A stretch of 64,000 nt of DNA from Ptychodera flava (lineage: Eukaryota > Hemichordata > Enteropneusta > Ptychoderidae). The stretch spans positions 31,832,888-31,896,887 of the forward strand of contig NC_091928.1 of assembly GCF_041260155.1 (NCBI RefSeq), in the 5' to 3' direction. Made by a program: the position numbers and the translations under genes. This document shows, piece after piece, positions 1-12,818 of the stretch; within the stretch, counting starts at the first letter, position 1; each line of letters begins with the position of its first letter. The notes under the pieces are model-generated. The model saw only the letters and a list, made by a program, of their open reading frames with translations, ran no database searches and was not told the origin of the DNA.

Positions 1-3000
1 AAAGTTTACTTATTTCTTTCATATTAAAATAACCAATATACACTGCCTGACAATGCTGATTGCCTTATTTCATTTCTTTGTCTCCATACTTTTTGCCAAG
101 TTTGAAAGAAGTAGGAAAAAAGCCTGTTAAAATATGATTTTAGCCAGGAAAAAATTGAGACAAAATGGCTTCCGGCGACATATATATTAGATTGTATCAT
201 GAAAAATGCTGTGTGTATAGGCAAATCATGGCATGTAAATTGTACATGTACTTTTGTTGGTTTGAAAGAGATTGGTCCAGGCATCCCTGAGTAATAGCAT
301 TGGACATGAAAAAATTGGTAAAAATAATGGATGCCTGGTAGTCATATAGTGGATTGTATCGTGAATTATATCATACCAGTATATTGATGGTGCAAATACA
401 GAGATCTGATTGTTCGGATTAAATTTGAAAAAAATCCATTGAATGGATGAAAAAATTAATAATAAATAGATATACTATAAATACTTTGATGCATAAGTGA
501 AGTGACATCTTTGCTGATGAAGCTGCATTGTTTTCTCCATTCTTAGAAATTGTACTTACAATTACAGTGAAATGGCTTTACATGGGGACCACTAAAAAAT
601 GAGTCATAGGTCTGGGACAAGTTGGAAAAAAAATCTGGTCATGACTTATTGTGTAAATCAGTCTGTCTAAATATTAACTGAAAAATATGAAACTGCTATT
701 GCCCAATAGGAAGCCTCGCTATAAATAAAAATACCGTCAATGACGCTGTACCTTCTCTAATGTGTGGCCAGGTCAGGTAATTGGTTGTTGGCATGGAATT
801 GTTGGTAAATAGTTGATGATGTAGGGGCATGAGGTGGGATATGGACCCAAAGAACCCAAAAGATGATTACATACATCAATCAAAAAAATTCTAAGCTACA
901 GTATATACTGCCTAAAGATAGTTCAATGTGGAAAAAACGTTAAATAATTCAGAAATAAGAATTAACAGTCCAAAATAGTAATGACGCACTTCCCTACTGA
1001 CCTGAGTGCATGTGAAATACACAACCTGGCATCTGTAAATTTGTATACCAAGTGATCATTTTAAGTTACTTTTAACTGTTTTTAATGGATTTTCCAAAGA
1101 GTCCTGTGGAAATGATGAAAAACGCTTATCTGGTCTTGTGTTTGTAAAACCATAGTATTGAAAAAAAATTGAAAGTGAAGAAATTACTGTTTTTAATAGG
1201 CATATTTTCCTTGAAATACATGACCGTGTAAAGAATATATGCTAAAAGTGTTTAAGAGTAAATTTCTTTTCAAAAAATAATTTAATCTGTGACCGAAGGA
1301 TTTTTATTCTTTGAGTTTACAAATTCAAACATTGCAATTTGTTCAATCATCTTTTTCAGTGCAAAATTTATAAAATGACTGAAAAATAAAAAAATTGGCA
1401 GAATTACAGTCTTTGTGATGTAAAATTATGGGTTGACATCACGATAATTGTTAATCTGTTCAAAGTACTACTATACTATAATTTAAAAAAGAAAAGTTCA
1501 TGCAGAAACGGTAACATATATTGTCCGCAATGTAGTGTTAATTTTGACTTTACATCAAATATGCCTTTGCTGGATACCAAATATATAGGGCGAAATATTA
1601 AAATCAGCCATGTTCAGCAAATCCACACAACAGCATTGATCCTTTTCTAATTTGATTTTCTTGCTTATGTTATCCTTGTATGACAGTCAGTACAATATGG
1701 AACTTGAACACAACACAGTGAATAAGTATGCTGTAAATGAAATGGTGTGGCTGCATCCACATGCAGCAATAGGAGTGCCTTTGTCTCTCACCCGTCATTT
1801 CCAACCTGTCCCATCCCTGAAAAAATAGTTTGGTCTTATATTTATAATATTAATAATTTCTGTATTTGTTAAAATGTGCGCATCTCAAAAACTTTTGATC
1901 ATAAACATTTTCATTGTTTTTTATAGCTGACCAGTCAGTTAACCTGTTTATTTTGAATATTTGTGCATTTTTCCTCAGTATTTGACATTTTCAGAATACC
2001 TTCTTATTCAATTTGTCATTTTCTAAAAGTTAAAATGCTCCTTTGTGTGGTCAAGCTTTCCACAAGCATCAAATGTGGCATGTGGTACTTCATATAGGAA
2101 GGTCTGCCTCTAGAGGGCGGGCATCATGAACAGTGTTCTTTAGTTATTTCCTTCACATAAACTTCTGATTGTACTGTAAACATTGAACATGGCTGACATC
2201 CGATTTTCCTGTCTAAAACTTTCACTCATTTTCGTTCATATGACTCTGAAACTCCAGGAAACGATTGGGAAGAAAGAGTTATCTTGAAATATTGAGGTAC
2301 TCGCCGATATTTTGCAAAATTTAATAAGAAAAAATGCAAGGAAAATGCCGACAGGCTTACACAATGACTGTTTTCAGACTCAGAGGCATATGATCATCTG
2401 CAGATTATGCAACAGGCCCATATCACGTGACGCGTGAGGTCATGAGGGATATCCACGCAACTCAGTACCAAACACTAGCGCACACAGAGTGAGCAAACAC
2501 AAAGTGAGTACCCCTAACGTCAGCTCAGTAGTCTGTAATAGATTGTAGTCAACTAAGAACCTTGGAGAAAGGCTTAACACTGTGGCTATGCCGCTAAGTC
2601 CCTTTTGATTTTTGTCACAGCTCAAAATCGTTCTCCTGCACCTCAACCTGAACCATGAACACCCCCACCAGTTTATGATATGACCCATCACAATGGCATG
2701 ACGTCAACGGATCTTGACAGACGGAAGTATTGACAGACGGAAGTAGTTGACACCAGCATACTGGTTTTTCAACTCTAATACCTTCTCTGTCTATAAATAG
2801 ACACGAGAGGGTAAAAATGCATTTTCTAAATGACTGTTTGTACATTTTTGAGTGTGTGATTGTCAAACAACAAATACAAATTGTCACCAGTTTCATCCTG
2901 AAGGAGTGGTAACAATGAAATGTAAATGTACAAACTTCCCTAGAGATGGATTTTGCACCAATTTAACATAAATCAGACAATACATGTTCCACTGAAAGAA

Positions 3001-3813
3001 CATGGCAAGTGAAGAAACATGACTGGTAACCACAGGCAAATTTAGGGCAATACAGAATATCAATGTAGATACTAGATGATGTCATCACACGCACAATATT
3101 CTGATGAAAATGCTTGAAGGTATAGTGTGGAGGCACACATTGCCAGAACTAATACCATGAAAATTCAAGATGCAATGTATGTGGAATATTGGAATGTAAA
3201 AAGGAAAATTCATGTACTCACTTTTCTAGAAGAGCAGATGCTTTTGAAAGAAAGGAAAAACAGGAACTGGGTCACAAAATGGAGATTGCTACAACAAACA
3301 AGTATAGCATAAATTTACATTATTTCACTGCAATGAGTATATGACAGAAAATACTGGCATATCCATTAGATGTCTGATAACTACAAATCAGTCAGAAATA
3401 ACCAACATAACTGTGATGAGAATTAGTGATCAATGAACATGGTGTTTGTCAATGCTGATCAAAAAGTGACGTATGTTCAAGGTCAATAAACTCACAAATT
3501 TCCATGACTTTTGAAGTCATTCAAATTTTTTCTGCTCAACAAACATCAAACATAGGGATAATACTGATGTGTGTTAAATTTATTTCAGGATGAATAATTA
3601 GACAAGGAAATTTCTGAAAGATGATAATTTCATTTTGTTTTGAATTATGGTTTTTCAGCTGTTGCATATAAATTTCAGACCAGGCTCACTAGATCAATTT
3701 TCAAGAAGATTCTTGGACTACCTAAATTGATTTTTCAAGATCTTTCAAAGATTGTATGAACCTTGTACATGTGATGACACATATTATGGCATGTCAATGA
3801 TCTATGATGTCAA
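1..3813. other. AT-rich stretch with no recognisable gene
   Basis: No open frame here resembles a known protein or carries a plausible splice-bounded exon; the frames present are short and low in complexity. If the PNPLA gene to the right continues leftward, this is part of a long intron or holds exons too short to see. The only local repeat noticed is a doubled 16-bp unit (TTGACAGACGGAAGTA) near 2716-2747. I looked on the minus strand for the expected third PNPLA exon (a Y-V-D-G-G motif) and did not find it. Confidence 0.5.
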
Positions 3814-5406
3814 TTATCCATGACAATTATGACGTGGAATGCAGTCTCTGTGCAGTCCATTATTGCAATTAGTGCAAACAGTCCTCGATTGATGCCGGAC
3901 GCCAGTAGGACGATTGGAGCATACGCAGCAATCTCGCTCTCTGTGACCTGGCAGTCTTCTCAGTTGACCCATGTTGTTGTTGTTGTTATTGTCATTGTTA
4001 TGTTCTTCATCATCACCATTACGAGTAGCCATGTGCTCTACTACTAACGCTTCAATCACCTCCTTGTAGAACTCTTCACGGGTAAATATGTGCTGATCAG
4101 TTGTGTTTTGCTTGTAGATGATGTACGCATTCAGCATCATTCTGTGAAGAATGTTAAATACCATCTTCTTCCAGTATTTCATGGATTTGCGTTCATCATT
4201 GTAAGCAAAGAGCATCATGTCCTGATGTCTACACCACACATGTACTTGTTGTATGTTGTAACGATGACAGGTTTAGGAGGGTTGTTATGATCTGGGTCAT
4301 TCTGAGCTGGCTCATGAGTTGACAACATCAGTACTGGTTTGGGTTTTGACAGCTTTTCACGGTAGGCAGCACATAAGCCTCACCCTGTCTGGCATACACT
4401 GTTTCACCAACCTGGGGACGGGCATTTCTTATCATGGCAGGAATGAATCTTCTATTATGGCGAAGCGTTCCAGTCAGGTAGGTTTCCATGTCGAGCAGGT
4501 CTGGTGCGAGTGGAACACTAGTATAGAAGTTGTCGACCACTACATGATGAGATTTCCTCAATAACCGAGCTTCTCTGAGTAAATCAATGACAACATCATA
4601 GCCTAATCCATTTTCTCCACCTCGGTCTCGTCTGGCACCACCATATGCACGGAGTTGTAAATTATACCCAGTTGATGCCTCACATACTACCCATAATTTC
4701 ATGCCAAACCTGTGATGATGTTTGTTTGGCATAAACTGGATAAGGTCACATCGATTTCTACTACCAACCATGCTTTCATCAATACTCAACATTTCCTTTG
4801 GTTTGTAGTGTTGTTTGAACTTTCTGTTACAGTGGTCAATCAAGTTCTGGAACTTATTTCGTGGATCGTGTCCAACTTCACCTCTGTCAGGAATTGCACG
4901 ATTGTCAACAATGTGGGAAAACTTCAGCAAAAGTTGGAATCTGTTTCTTGAAAAAATCTTCCGGAACCAAGGTGTTGATTGAGGGCGGTACTTTACCTCC
5001 CAGTAGTCGGCAATTCGATTTTTCTGAATCAGACCCATGTCTAAAATTATTGCAACAATAACCGTCGTACCACCAGCACGTATCCATCGCCAGACTCTGC
5101 GTGGCCCAAGGCTCTGTGATTGCGCTCGATAAAACTGGCGGCATAACGATTGGTTTCGATTACAAATGATCTCACAAGTACAATTGTAAAGAATAGCTCA
5201 AAGTAGGCAAGAGGGCTGGCATCTCTCGGTGGTGGACGGACGGGGCCCGTAGCTTCTTGGAAAATTACGTGGTCACGAGCTGGCTCAGGCAGAAACACAC
5301 AAAACCATGGATTTGGAGGCCTTCGATCAAATTCCTCACCTTCTGAATCAGTATCGCTTGGTGCCTGTAAATCTAAGGCATCACTGGCATCGCTTTCCGA
5401 AGACAT
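3814..5406 (-). mobile_element. Decayed piggyBac transposase (DNA transposon)
   Basis: Reading right to left, the N-terminal part is acidic and Ser/Asp-rich (start ATG at 5404-5406). The DDE_Tnp_1_7 core follows: a first Asp in S-I-D-E-S-M-V, a second in V-V-D-N-F-Y-T-S and a third in N-K-Y-M-C-G-V-D. After that come the K-x-x-K-Y-W-K-K helix and a C-terminal Cys/His zinc module (C-C-V-C...C-T-N-C...H-R-D-C) ending in TAA at 3814-3816. This domain order is the piggyBac superfamily. The reading frame changes about three times (near 5105, 4370 and 4225), so no full transposase can be read. Frames around each change match the family well, which suggests moderate age. I could not identify TTAA-flanked termini. 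It may lie in an intron of the minus-strand PNPLA gene. Confidence 0.9.
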
Positions 5407-8400
5407 TTCTTATCAATGAAAAAAGAAAAACTGCACCGGCGAAGCAGACTACAAAATGTCAACTTAAATGGTGATGAATATAAAATAAATCCAAGAGGGT
5501 GTGAATCCCTTACTGAACTTGTATTTGACACATTTGATCAGCAGTGTATGCTTAATTCTCAACTTAAAAACAAACTGCACTGAAAACAAACGATAGATGT
5601 TTTGAAAGCTGATTATGATTGAACAGCTAAAATGTATGCAGCTTGCATAGCAAGAAGTACATCTTTTGTATTTTCAACAACAATACGATGAAGGCCATTC
5701 TCATTGGCAAAGAGTCTGTTTTTGTTAATACATTTAGTGTCCTTCAATAAAGATATATTTTCACAAATCAAGGCAAGATTGGATCATTTGTAAATACACT
5801 ACCCTGGTGTCACTGAATAAATTCAAAATGAAAAACAAATTCAAGGTCTGCACTTCCAGACAGCTCAAGGTTTTTTGTCTGGCCCATCAAAAGGTAGACT
5901 GGCCCCACTCGCTTGGCTTTTCCCAGCGGCATTTACTGACTGGCCGACCAATGTGTTCACCCAACAATGTATGAGACAGTCTGCTGAAGTTTATTCCTTC
6001 AATTTATTCTGTTTTGATATTTATATGCCCACAGACTTGAAGCAAGTCTAATCAAAAGCTATCTCAGGGTATGTGCATGTACATGTACATGTATGTAGAA
6101 CAATGGACTTATTGAAGATACATACTATTTATAAATGTTACATGTCAGGATAAAATGTTGTATACAGACAAGATTGTTGAAATCTTGTAAGTTAACTACA
6201 ATTCCAATGTAAAATCCTGATCCAAAAGTGCAGCATTATAAATAATAAGTCATTATTACACAAATTACATGTACTTCTAGTATAAAGTAATAATATCTGT
6301 TACGTAAGTTTCACATATCAAGTTCTATCTGTCTGAAGATTGCAGGATGCTTGAAACTTAAGAAAAAGATATTACTCTGTACTTGAAGTAATTTGTGCTA
6401 TTGTATATTATATTTCTGAAATGCGCAAAGTCACTTCACATATTCACATTGAATCCATGATGTAGCACACAATGCTTCAGACTCACTCTCAGAAGGCATG
6501 TTGCTGTTCAGGTCATTCACCTAGCAAGGTTACAGCAAAGGCCACTGACCTAAGGGTCAAATCCTGCAGAGCACTGAACAGGGAAGGTTTGTTTGAAAGG
6601 GGAGCATTGAATTTGAACATGGGTGATACCCTCAACATGTCTATGTATTGTAACGTTGATATTGACCAATATTAAGCAGCAACTTGAAAAGATTGTCGTT
6701 GCAACATACAGTTTAAATTTCAAAAATACATCATGATTACACGCAGGTCTGATCCATCATCAAGGACGGCATATTGACTCAGATTAGCAGATTGACAGCT
6801 GGTCTCATTGAATTATTTTTCTGTCATATTTCACACGGTAAATCTCCTCGCAATAAGGACACTTTCACAAGTTTGATGCCAGCACAAAAACATTTAATTG
6901 TCTGTTGATCTATATTCACTTGCATTCTTTTTTGTGTCTACACAGTATCACCATCTTCGATGGAAACCTACTTGTTCATTCACAAAAAATTAAGAACTTT
7001 TACTTGTAACCCAACACACATAAATTATGTCTCACACTAACGTTATTTTTTGAAGACACAAATATGTGATTTTTAGTTTGATGTCCTTTGCTACAAACCT
7101 GATAATTTTTTCCTGTCAAAACCTTGAGGTGACAGTAAAGTAAAGCAGGAAGTACGAAACAGCAAATGACAACTTTCATTGATCACATGTCAGTGCATGT
7201 GAGTTTGTGTCCAGAATACGTAAAATGAGGTCTCCTCAGCATTTGCTTTTAACTTTGTCCATTGTAGAGTTTGAACTGTTACATGATAAGACTGCCGATA
7301 CTGAGGGTCAAAGATGAAACAGGGCATTGGTACAATGCTGGTCTAGAACCTAGCCATGCATTTTAGTTATGCAACACAAAAGATACATGACTATTTGTAC
7401 ATGGCTAAGTACCAGACAAATGGCAAAAACGATAGTCTTGTATTTTTTGTAGAACCTTAGACCCCAATCAGGGAGGCCATCTGCCAACACAGTGTGCATA
7501 AAAACTTAATTTATCTGCAAGTACATTAAACATTTCTCATAGCTGGTCTACAACGTCCTTTGATTTTCACGTGGATAGAAAGACTAAAAGTTTTTAGAAT
7601 TTTTAAGCATGTACACACAAATAAATTGTTTGCATATATGCCAGAGTATACCAAATATTTAATGTTGCTTCATTTGGTTCTTCCATTTTGCCTAATCCAA
7701 TTGTCGTCTGCTGGATATGAGATCCTGTTACACAACATTTGTTGATGACCCTCTTCTTGACTGAGGGGTTATGTATAATTACTTGTGTATAAACATACCC
7801 TAGCAGACTAAAACTGATTGTGTTTGGAGGGGAGGAGTTTACCCATATCTTGCACTGATACAAAGCAACTTTGTGCAATGCTTATGCACAGAAACCATAC
7901 ATACGCATACATGTGACACTCAATCACAATTTGTTTTGTTACATTTGCTGTGAGCAGCTGTCACTAAAAAAACCATTTCAAATTTATCACACTTGGCAGA
8001 ATTTCGAAAGTTCAAAATTCATCGTATTTTTGCACTTCCAAATTTTTTGTATGGGGTGGGGGGTTCTTTGTTCTTTGTCAAACACAACGGCAGTATGTAT
8101 GGTCAGTAGCCGGCAAAATGAATATAGATTACACATGATGAGTTTAAATTTGTGTCCAGAGTCAAAAGTGTTGGAGAGTTCCAGACTTTTTTCATGAATC
8201 TGTAAACATATTCCTCAGATGTTTTTAAGTACATTTTGCCTTTGTTTATTTTATCTTGGCTAAATTTACAATTTACCACTGACACCCTATGGCAAATGTT
8301 ATCGTGGTTCAGACAAGGATAAATTGCTGGAACTTCCATGAGTGTACGTAAAAATCGTTGTTCAATTTTCAAATTTACCACAATCTTTCGAAAGAGAAAA

Positions 8401-8533
8401 TATGTTCTATCATTGGCAAACTAGTCACACATGATTTCCTATCAAAAGAGGGGTGGGGAACACAACTGGAGACTTTTCCACCCCTTGGGCACCTACCCAG
8501 GATCAAGAACAGTATGAAGAAATACAAACCCAC
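5407..8533. other. Non-coding; probable PNPLA intron
   Basis: No coding exon recognised. Lies downstream (minus strand) of the second PNPLA exon and is best read as intron sequence. A short stretch near 6505-6570 has weak tRNA-like A- and B-box words, too degenerate to call a tRNA or SINE. Confidence 0.45.
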
Positions 8534-11500
8534 CTGAATTAAATCTTCCCTCGTTTCAAACTGCGACACAATAACATTGGAGCAGTCTGAAAGCCTTGTA
8601 AGTGACACAAACAGTCTTCCGCTGGCACTCTTGTGTGCGTCTTTAGGAAGCACCTTTCTGAACCCGTCTCGTAAAATTTTTGTGACATTAAAGCTTGGAT
8701 GTAGAGGCCCCAGTGCATGGGATCGCGCCCGTATAACTATTTCCAAAACATCTTCAGTACACTCCCCTGCAAAGCAAAGACAAAACAAATCGTATACATT
8801 ATTGTTTACACTGTGATTTTTTTCTTCAGAAATTAATGTTCATTGTAATTGTTACAATGTTGATTAAATTTGTATGTAAATACATGTAATGAAACAAGAC
8901 TGGCCAGTTCACAATAAAACAATTAGTTCAACACATAGGACTGCATGAGGGACTATGCAGTTAAAAACTTTGGCTTTTCGTATTTGCTTTTTATATTTGA
9001 AACCTTTTTTTTCTTCTCCTCTTCAAGTGGTTTACTGTAATTGAAATATTCACAAAGACTGCAAAGTGATGGTTTACCAGAGCTAACAAAGGCTTCAATG
9101 GAAAGCCTAAAAAGGGCGATCTTAAATTGACTGCATTAGATAAAATCATGACCGCATTAGATCTCCCAATATTGGGAATGACTTGATCATGCTACATGTG
9201 CAGGACACATCAAAATATTCAATACAACCACACAGACAACAGAAATGGATTCTCTTATGTAATGTCTCAGACTTACTGCCACAAGGCGCCCAATGTGACA
9301 TGCGTACACACATCATTCCATGTGACTGTGCTGAACCAGACAACTTACAGCAATCAGAATTTTATGTAGAAAGGGGCTGCATGGGGTAGCCTATACAACT
9401 CTCCATAAAGACTAAGGGAGCCCCAAAATAGCAGCTGCTCCACACAGAAGAAAATAACAGGACCTGTCACAGATGTCCTACTGTATCTGTATCCCCTTAT
9501 TTCTGCCTGTTTATAATTCTTTCTATGTTGTTGGGGTTGTCAAGTATACCAGAATCTGAGGTGTGGCACTGCTTACATTTTTAGGTTCAAGTAGCAGATA
9601 GAATTTGGCATTCTAGTGATCCAATGAATTGTGAATATTAAAACATCTGTATATACATGAATATTTACAGTAATAACACAACTGAGTGCTGGATTTATCA
9701 TGGTATAGTTCCTGAGTACCTGATACCATGGAAGTCACTTCCATGCTGATACTGAGGGGATAAGCACACACACGCAAAGTCTGTGGGCATATAAATATCA
9801 TAACAGAGCAAACTGACGGAATAAACCTGAGCAGAATGTTGAACTGATGGTGAGTTTAACAGTGAAGTAATATACTTTCACTTAGGCACACTGTCGTGTA
9901 GACAGTCGTATAGGGGTGAATGCAAGGAGCAGGCAACTGGTAAGTACCATTTCAATTCGAGAAACGCCAAAAAACTCATTGGCTACACTAAATATTCTGT
10001 AGTTTGGTGGAATTATATTATAATTTGGGGTGTCGAGTATTGTTTTTCTTTAAGTTCACTGTATTATCAATCATGCCATTCAATCATTCACAAAAAAGAA
10101 CAAACTGGCTCATTTTTTTACTGGGCAGAAAGTTAATTATTGACTTACATGAGAACGAGTGCAAGTATGTCTTTATTGGTATGTACTCTGACATAGCCAA
10201 AACAAGACAATATACCCTTTCATAATAGGCAAGAGAGTAGAATGGCAACAGATACGTCTTGGAAACTACAGCCTGTAAACTGACACTATGCACTATTGCA
10301 GCAAAATGTGTTATTGGGTGTTTCTGTTCAGTAAGGGTCAACGCACATGAAAGTGTGATGACCTTGCTCTTATCGACCTACTTCTAATCTCAGCAAACAT
10401 TTCGGGCATTTCACGTGTGGCGCGATGCGGTTTGTGGCATCGGCCGAATACCAGGTTGGGTTCATTTGATTGTAGGCTACACAGAATTGTTCAGTTTGCG
10501 TGTTGTTTCATAACATTGCGATGGCAAACGTCCAACATCTCATCACGTCACGGTTTTTCTTCAATCCCATTCACGGGAATCCCTACTTCAAAAATGTGCA
10601 GGAATTAACAAAATGTACTATCTCTCTACGCACATCCAGTATCGAAAATTTGATGACATTGAGGTCAAGATCAAACGAATGCCATCTGTTAATTTGTAAT
10701 AGCTTCAATGTCATTTGACTGACATTGTCTTTGTATAGATGTTGCCACGTAGGGCAGGGGCTGGTCTTGTTGCGCGTGCAAGTACATACGAAATTATGGA
10801 TCGTCGGTCGTCGCACTTTTTTAACGTCGCATGTTCGAGTAAAGGTAATGATGGGCAAATCGAGTGTTGAAATTGTGTACATTCAACGCGTGATTTGAGT
10901 TGTGATAATGTAGTTACTAGTAATACCCATGCCCGCCCGCCCTTCTTGTTGATCGACGAATACCACAGGCCGCAGTGCAGGACCACTGGGGTGCACAAAA
11001 ACCACGAAAACAAAAGGGATGTTCAAACGAGGAAAATGATTCGTTGCACCCGCGGTACGCCCAACACTGACCCTCATATGATCCAATCAACACAGGCTGT
11101 TTTAGCAGTTCATTTTAATTGTAGATGGCTTCACAAATTCGGTGAAACAATACACTTTATTGATTAATGCGTGCGAGGACTGTAATGTGACGTAACGGAA
11201 TCGTTGGGCGAGGGTCCCGGTACGGTATACGATCAAGAAGTACGCTCTATTTGCGTGAGGCGAATAGAGTTGCTTATTTTAACGCCGATGATTTCGTCGT
11301 CTTTTGTGCACGCGATTGCAAACGTGTTTCAAAGTGGTAAATAAAGACAGTGAGAGAGGGGTTGTTTTCGGTTGTCTAACTACAACTTTACAGCCTAGGC
11401 TTACAATGGCGATGGTCAGTGGTGTGGGACACGCGTACGCAATTCACACATTTGATGTGCCCGTCCCCGTTGAATACAATAATCAATAACTGAATATTCA

Positions 11501-11948
11501 ATGCGTAGAGACACACGACAACAACGAAGATAAAATGGGTGTCGTCCGCTTGCTGGGAGGGTAGAACGTTCACTGCCGACAGAGATAATCGACCTTCAGA
11601 CCACGGAGTGATCGATTGTAAGCATCACATCTATGATTTTGTGGCGTACTTGTCCCCGGCCCCCGCAGGGTCCGAAGTCGACGCGTACTATTAATTGGGG
11701 CAGTTCTCACCACCCGCACGAAATTAAAATTCAAAATTGATAAGTCGAAACAACAAATACAAGTAAAACGTTATTGACTTACTTAAATCAATGTCATCAC
11801 AGACCAAGAGACAACCAGCCAGAGCTCCCGCAGAAGCACCGGCGACCTTGCAATTCTTCACAAGTTCCGGGGCATGCTCAACGAAACAGCTTGCTACACC
11901 TACATGGTATATGCCTAGAAAGCCGCAGCCTGACAACGAAAGATTCAT
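8534..11948 (-). CDS. Adiponutrin-family patatin-like phospholipase, first two coding exons (ATGL/PNPLA2-like), partial
   Basis: Exon 1 is 11948-11783 (55 codons plus one base) and exon 2 is 8766-8534, joined in phase with a GTAAGT donor and a TTTGCAG acceptor. Exon 1 has the oxyanion-hole Gly-rich loop (S-G-C-G-F-L-G, residues 6-12), the H-V-G-V-A-S helix and the nucleophile elbow G-A-S-A-G (Ser39). Exon 2 carries the family signatures L-G-P-L-H-P-S-F-N and S-G-R-L-F-V-S-L-T-R, then D-L-I-Q at its end, as in human PNPLA2/PNPLA3. Family members hydrolyse triacylglycerol or transfer acyl groups at lipid droplets using a Ser-Asp dyad. The Asp-Gly-Gly exon and the C-terminal region were not found, so the gene runs off the left edge or its next exon was missed. 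The start is chosen because the N-terminus aligns with the family and has A at -3. Which of PNPLA1-5 it corresponds to is not decided. Confidence 0.88.
8767..11782 (-). other. PNPLA intron 1
   Basis: About 3 kb between the two PNPLA exons. No exon or RNA gene seen. From about 10.4 to 11.7 kb the sequence is visibly richer in CG dinucleotides and ACGCGT-type words than the surroundings, as expected near a promoter. At 9770-9850 a stretch shares short words (CTGTGGGCATATA, GGAATAAAC) with 13370-13450, so it is probably a dispersed repeat. Confidence 0.5.
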
Positions 11949-12270
11949 ATTCCGTGGCTGTAAATGATAGTGGTCTATAGTATTATTCCCGTTGTGGTCT
12001 GTGCCGGCAAACGTACAGTTTTTTAGGGTAGATTATCGGCAGGACGACATTGGAACGTCTGTGGCTTGGCCCAACAGCAACACCGTACTGTGTAATGTTT
12101 ATGTTTTCATCTGACTCACATCACATGATATTCAGCGTCGGTGATTGGTCAGATGGAGTCATGTGACCGAGCACACCCTCGTAACATGCATATTTATTTT
12201 CTCACGTGTCGTGGTCACATGTACATGATGTAGCATGAACGTAATATCCACGCGTGTTGTTGCTAATAGC
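11949..12270 (-). promoter_or_regulatory. Putative PNPLA promoter with E-box cluster
   Basis: Upstream of the PNPLA start. Four E-box-type words lie within about 100 bp: CACATG near 12122, GTCATGTGACC at 12158-12168, CACGTG at 12203-12208 and CACATG near 12216. An inverted CCAAT word (ATTGG) lies near 12144. GTCATGTGACC is close to the extended sites used by MITF/TFE and USF factors, which regulate lipid and lysosomal genes in animals; its use here is inference. Confidence 0.4.
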
Positions 12271-12432
12271 CGCTTGTGCATATCTATCTGGCCTTACTCC
12301 AAGTACCGATGTCCATGCTACAATACTCAGGTGCAGCCAACGAACAATGCATTTTTAAAAAGGTCCTTACTATGAGTATAAGATATATTGTGCATGACAA
12401 ATAATGTGAATTGACTAATTTTAAGTCAAGAG

Positions 12433-12803
12433 GGTAATTAACTAGCTGTTCATAATTTGCCCTCCCACAGAACATTTTTCGACTTACCCTCCCACACTCA
12501 AACTTCATTTTTACCCACTCCCACTTATTTTTGCCTGTTTCCCCTCCCCACTGTGAATTTTTGAAGCTCCCTCGCCCTGTGGCGAAAAAAACTTGCCAAT
12601 TTCCCCTGCCCTGGAAACAATTCCCCTCAAAAAGTTTTTCGCCAAGCCTTGTCCCCATGACAATCAACCGATATCCGCCCTGCCCTACAAAAAACACTAC
12701 AATTTGCTCCCCTACCACTTTAAAAACATGTCCCCTGCCCTAGCAAAATTAAAATTTCCCCTGCCCTCAAAAATTGCTCCTGGAATAGCTTTTTCGATGA
12801 ATA
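12433..12803 (-). mobile_element. Minisatellite-bearing non-autonomous element, copy 1
   Basis: A C-rich (plus strand) block of degenerate units of about 30 bp, each with a GTGGGAGGGCA-type core followed by an A/T-rich tail on the minus strand. The ends resemble those of the block at 36777-37262: AGCTGTTCRTAA next to a GCCCTCCC unit at one end, and AGCT(A/G)TTC plus a GCAATTTTT word at the other. The shared termini with inverted AGCTGTTC words make this a transposable unit rather than a simple tandem repeat. No coding capacity. Confidence 0.55.
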
Positions 12804-12818
12804 GCTCCGGTGGGTACA

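Noticed and set aside
3127-3312. 61-codon plus-strand ORF
   Set aside because: No similarity, no splice context and typical of random AT-rich sequence.
6490-6575. tRNA-like or SINE-like words (TAGCAAGGTTA, GGGTCAAATCCTGC)
   Set aside because: No cloverleaf can be formed and spacing between boxes is wrong.
12284-12718. 144-codon minus-strand ORF with repeated Gly/Arg/Trp words
   Set aside because: It is the minisatellite-bearing element read through; the periodicity comes from the DNA repeat.
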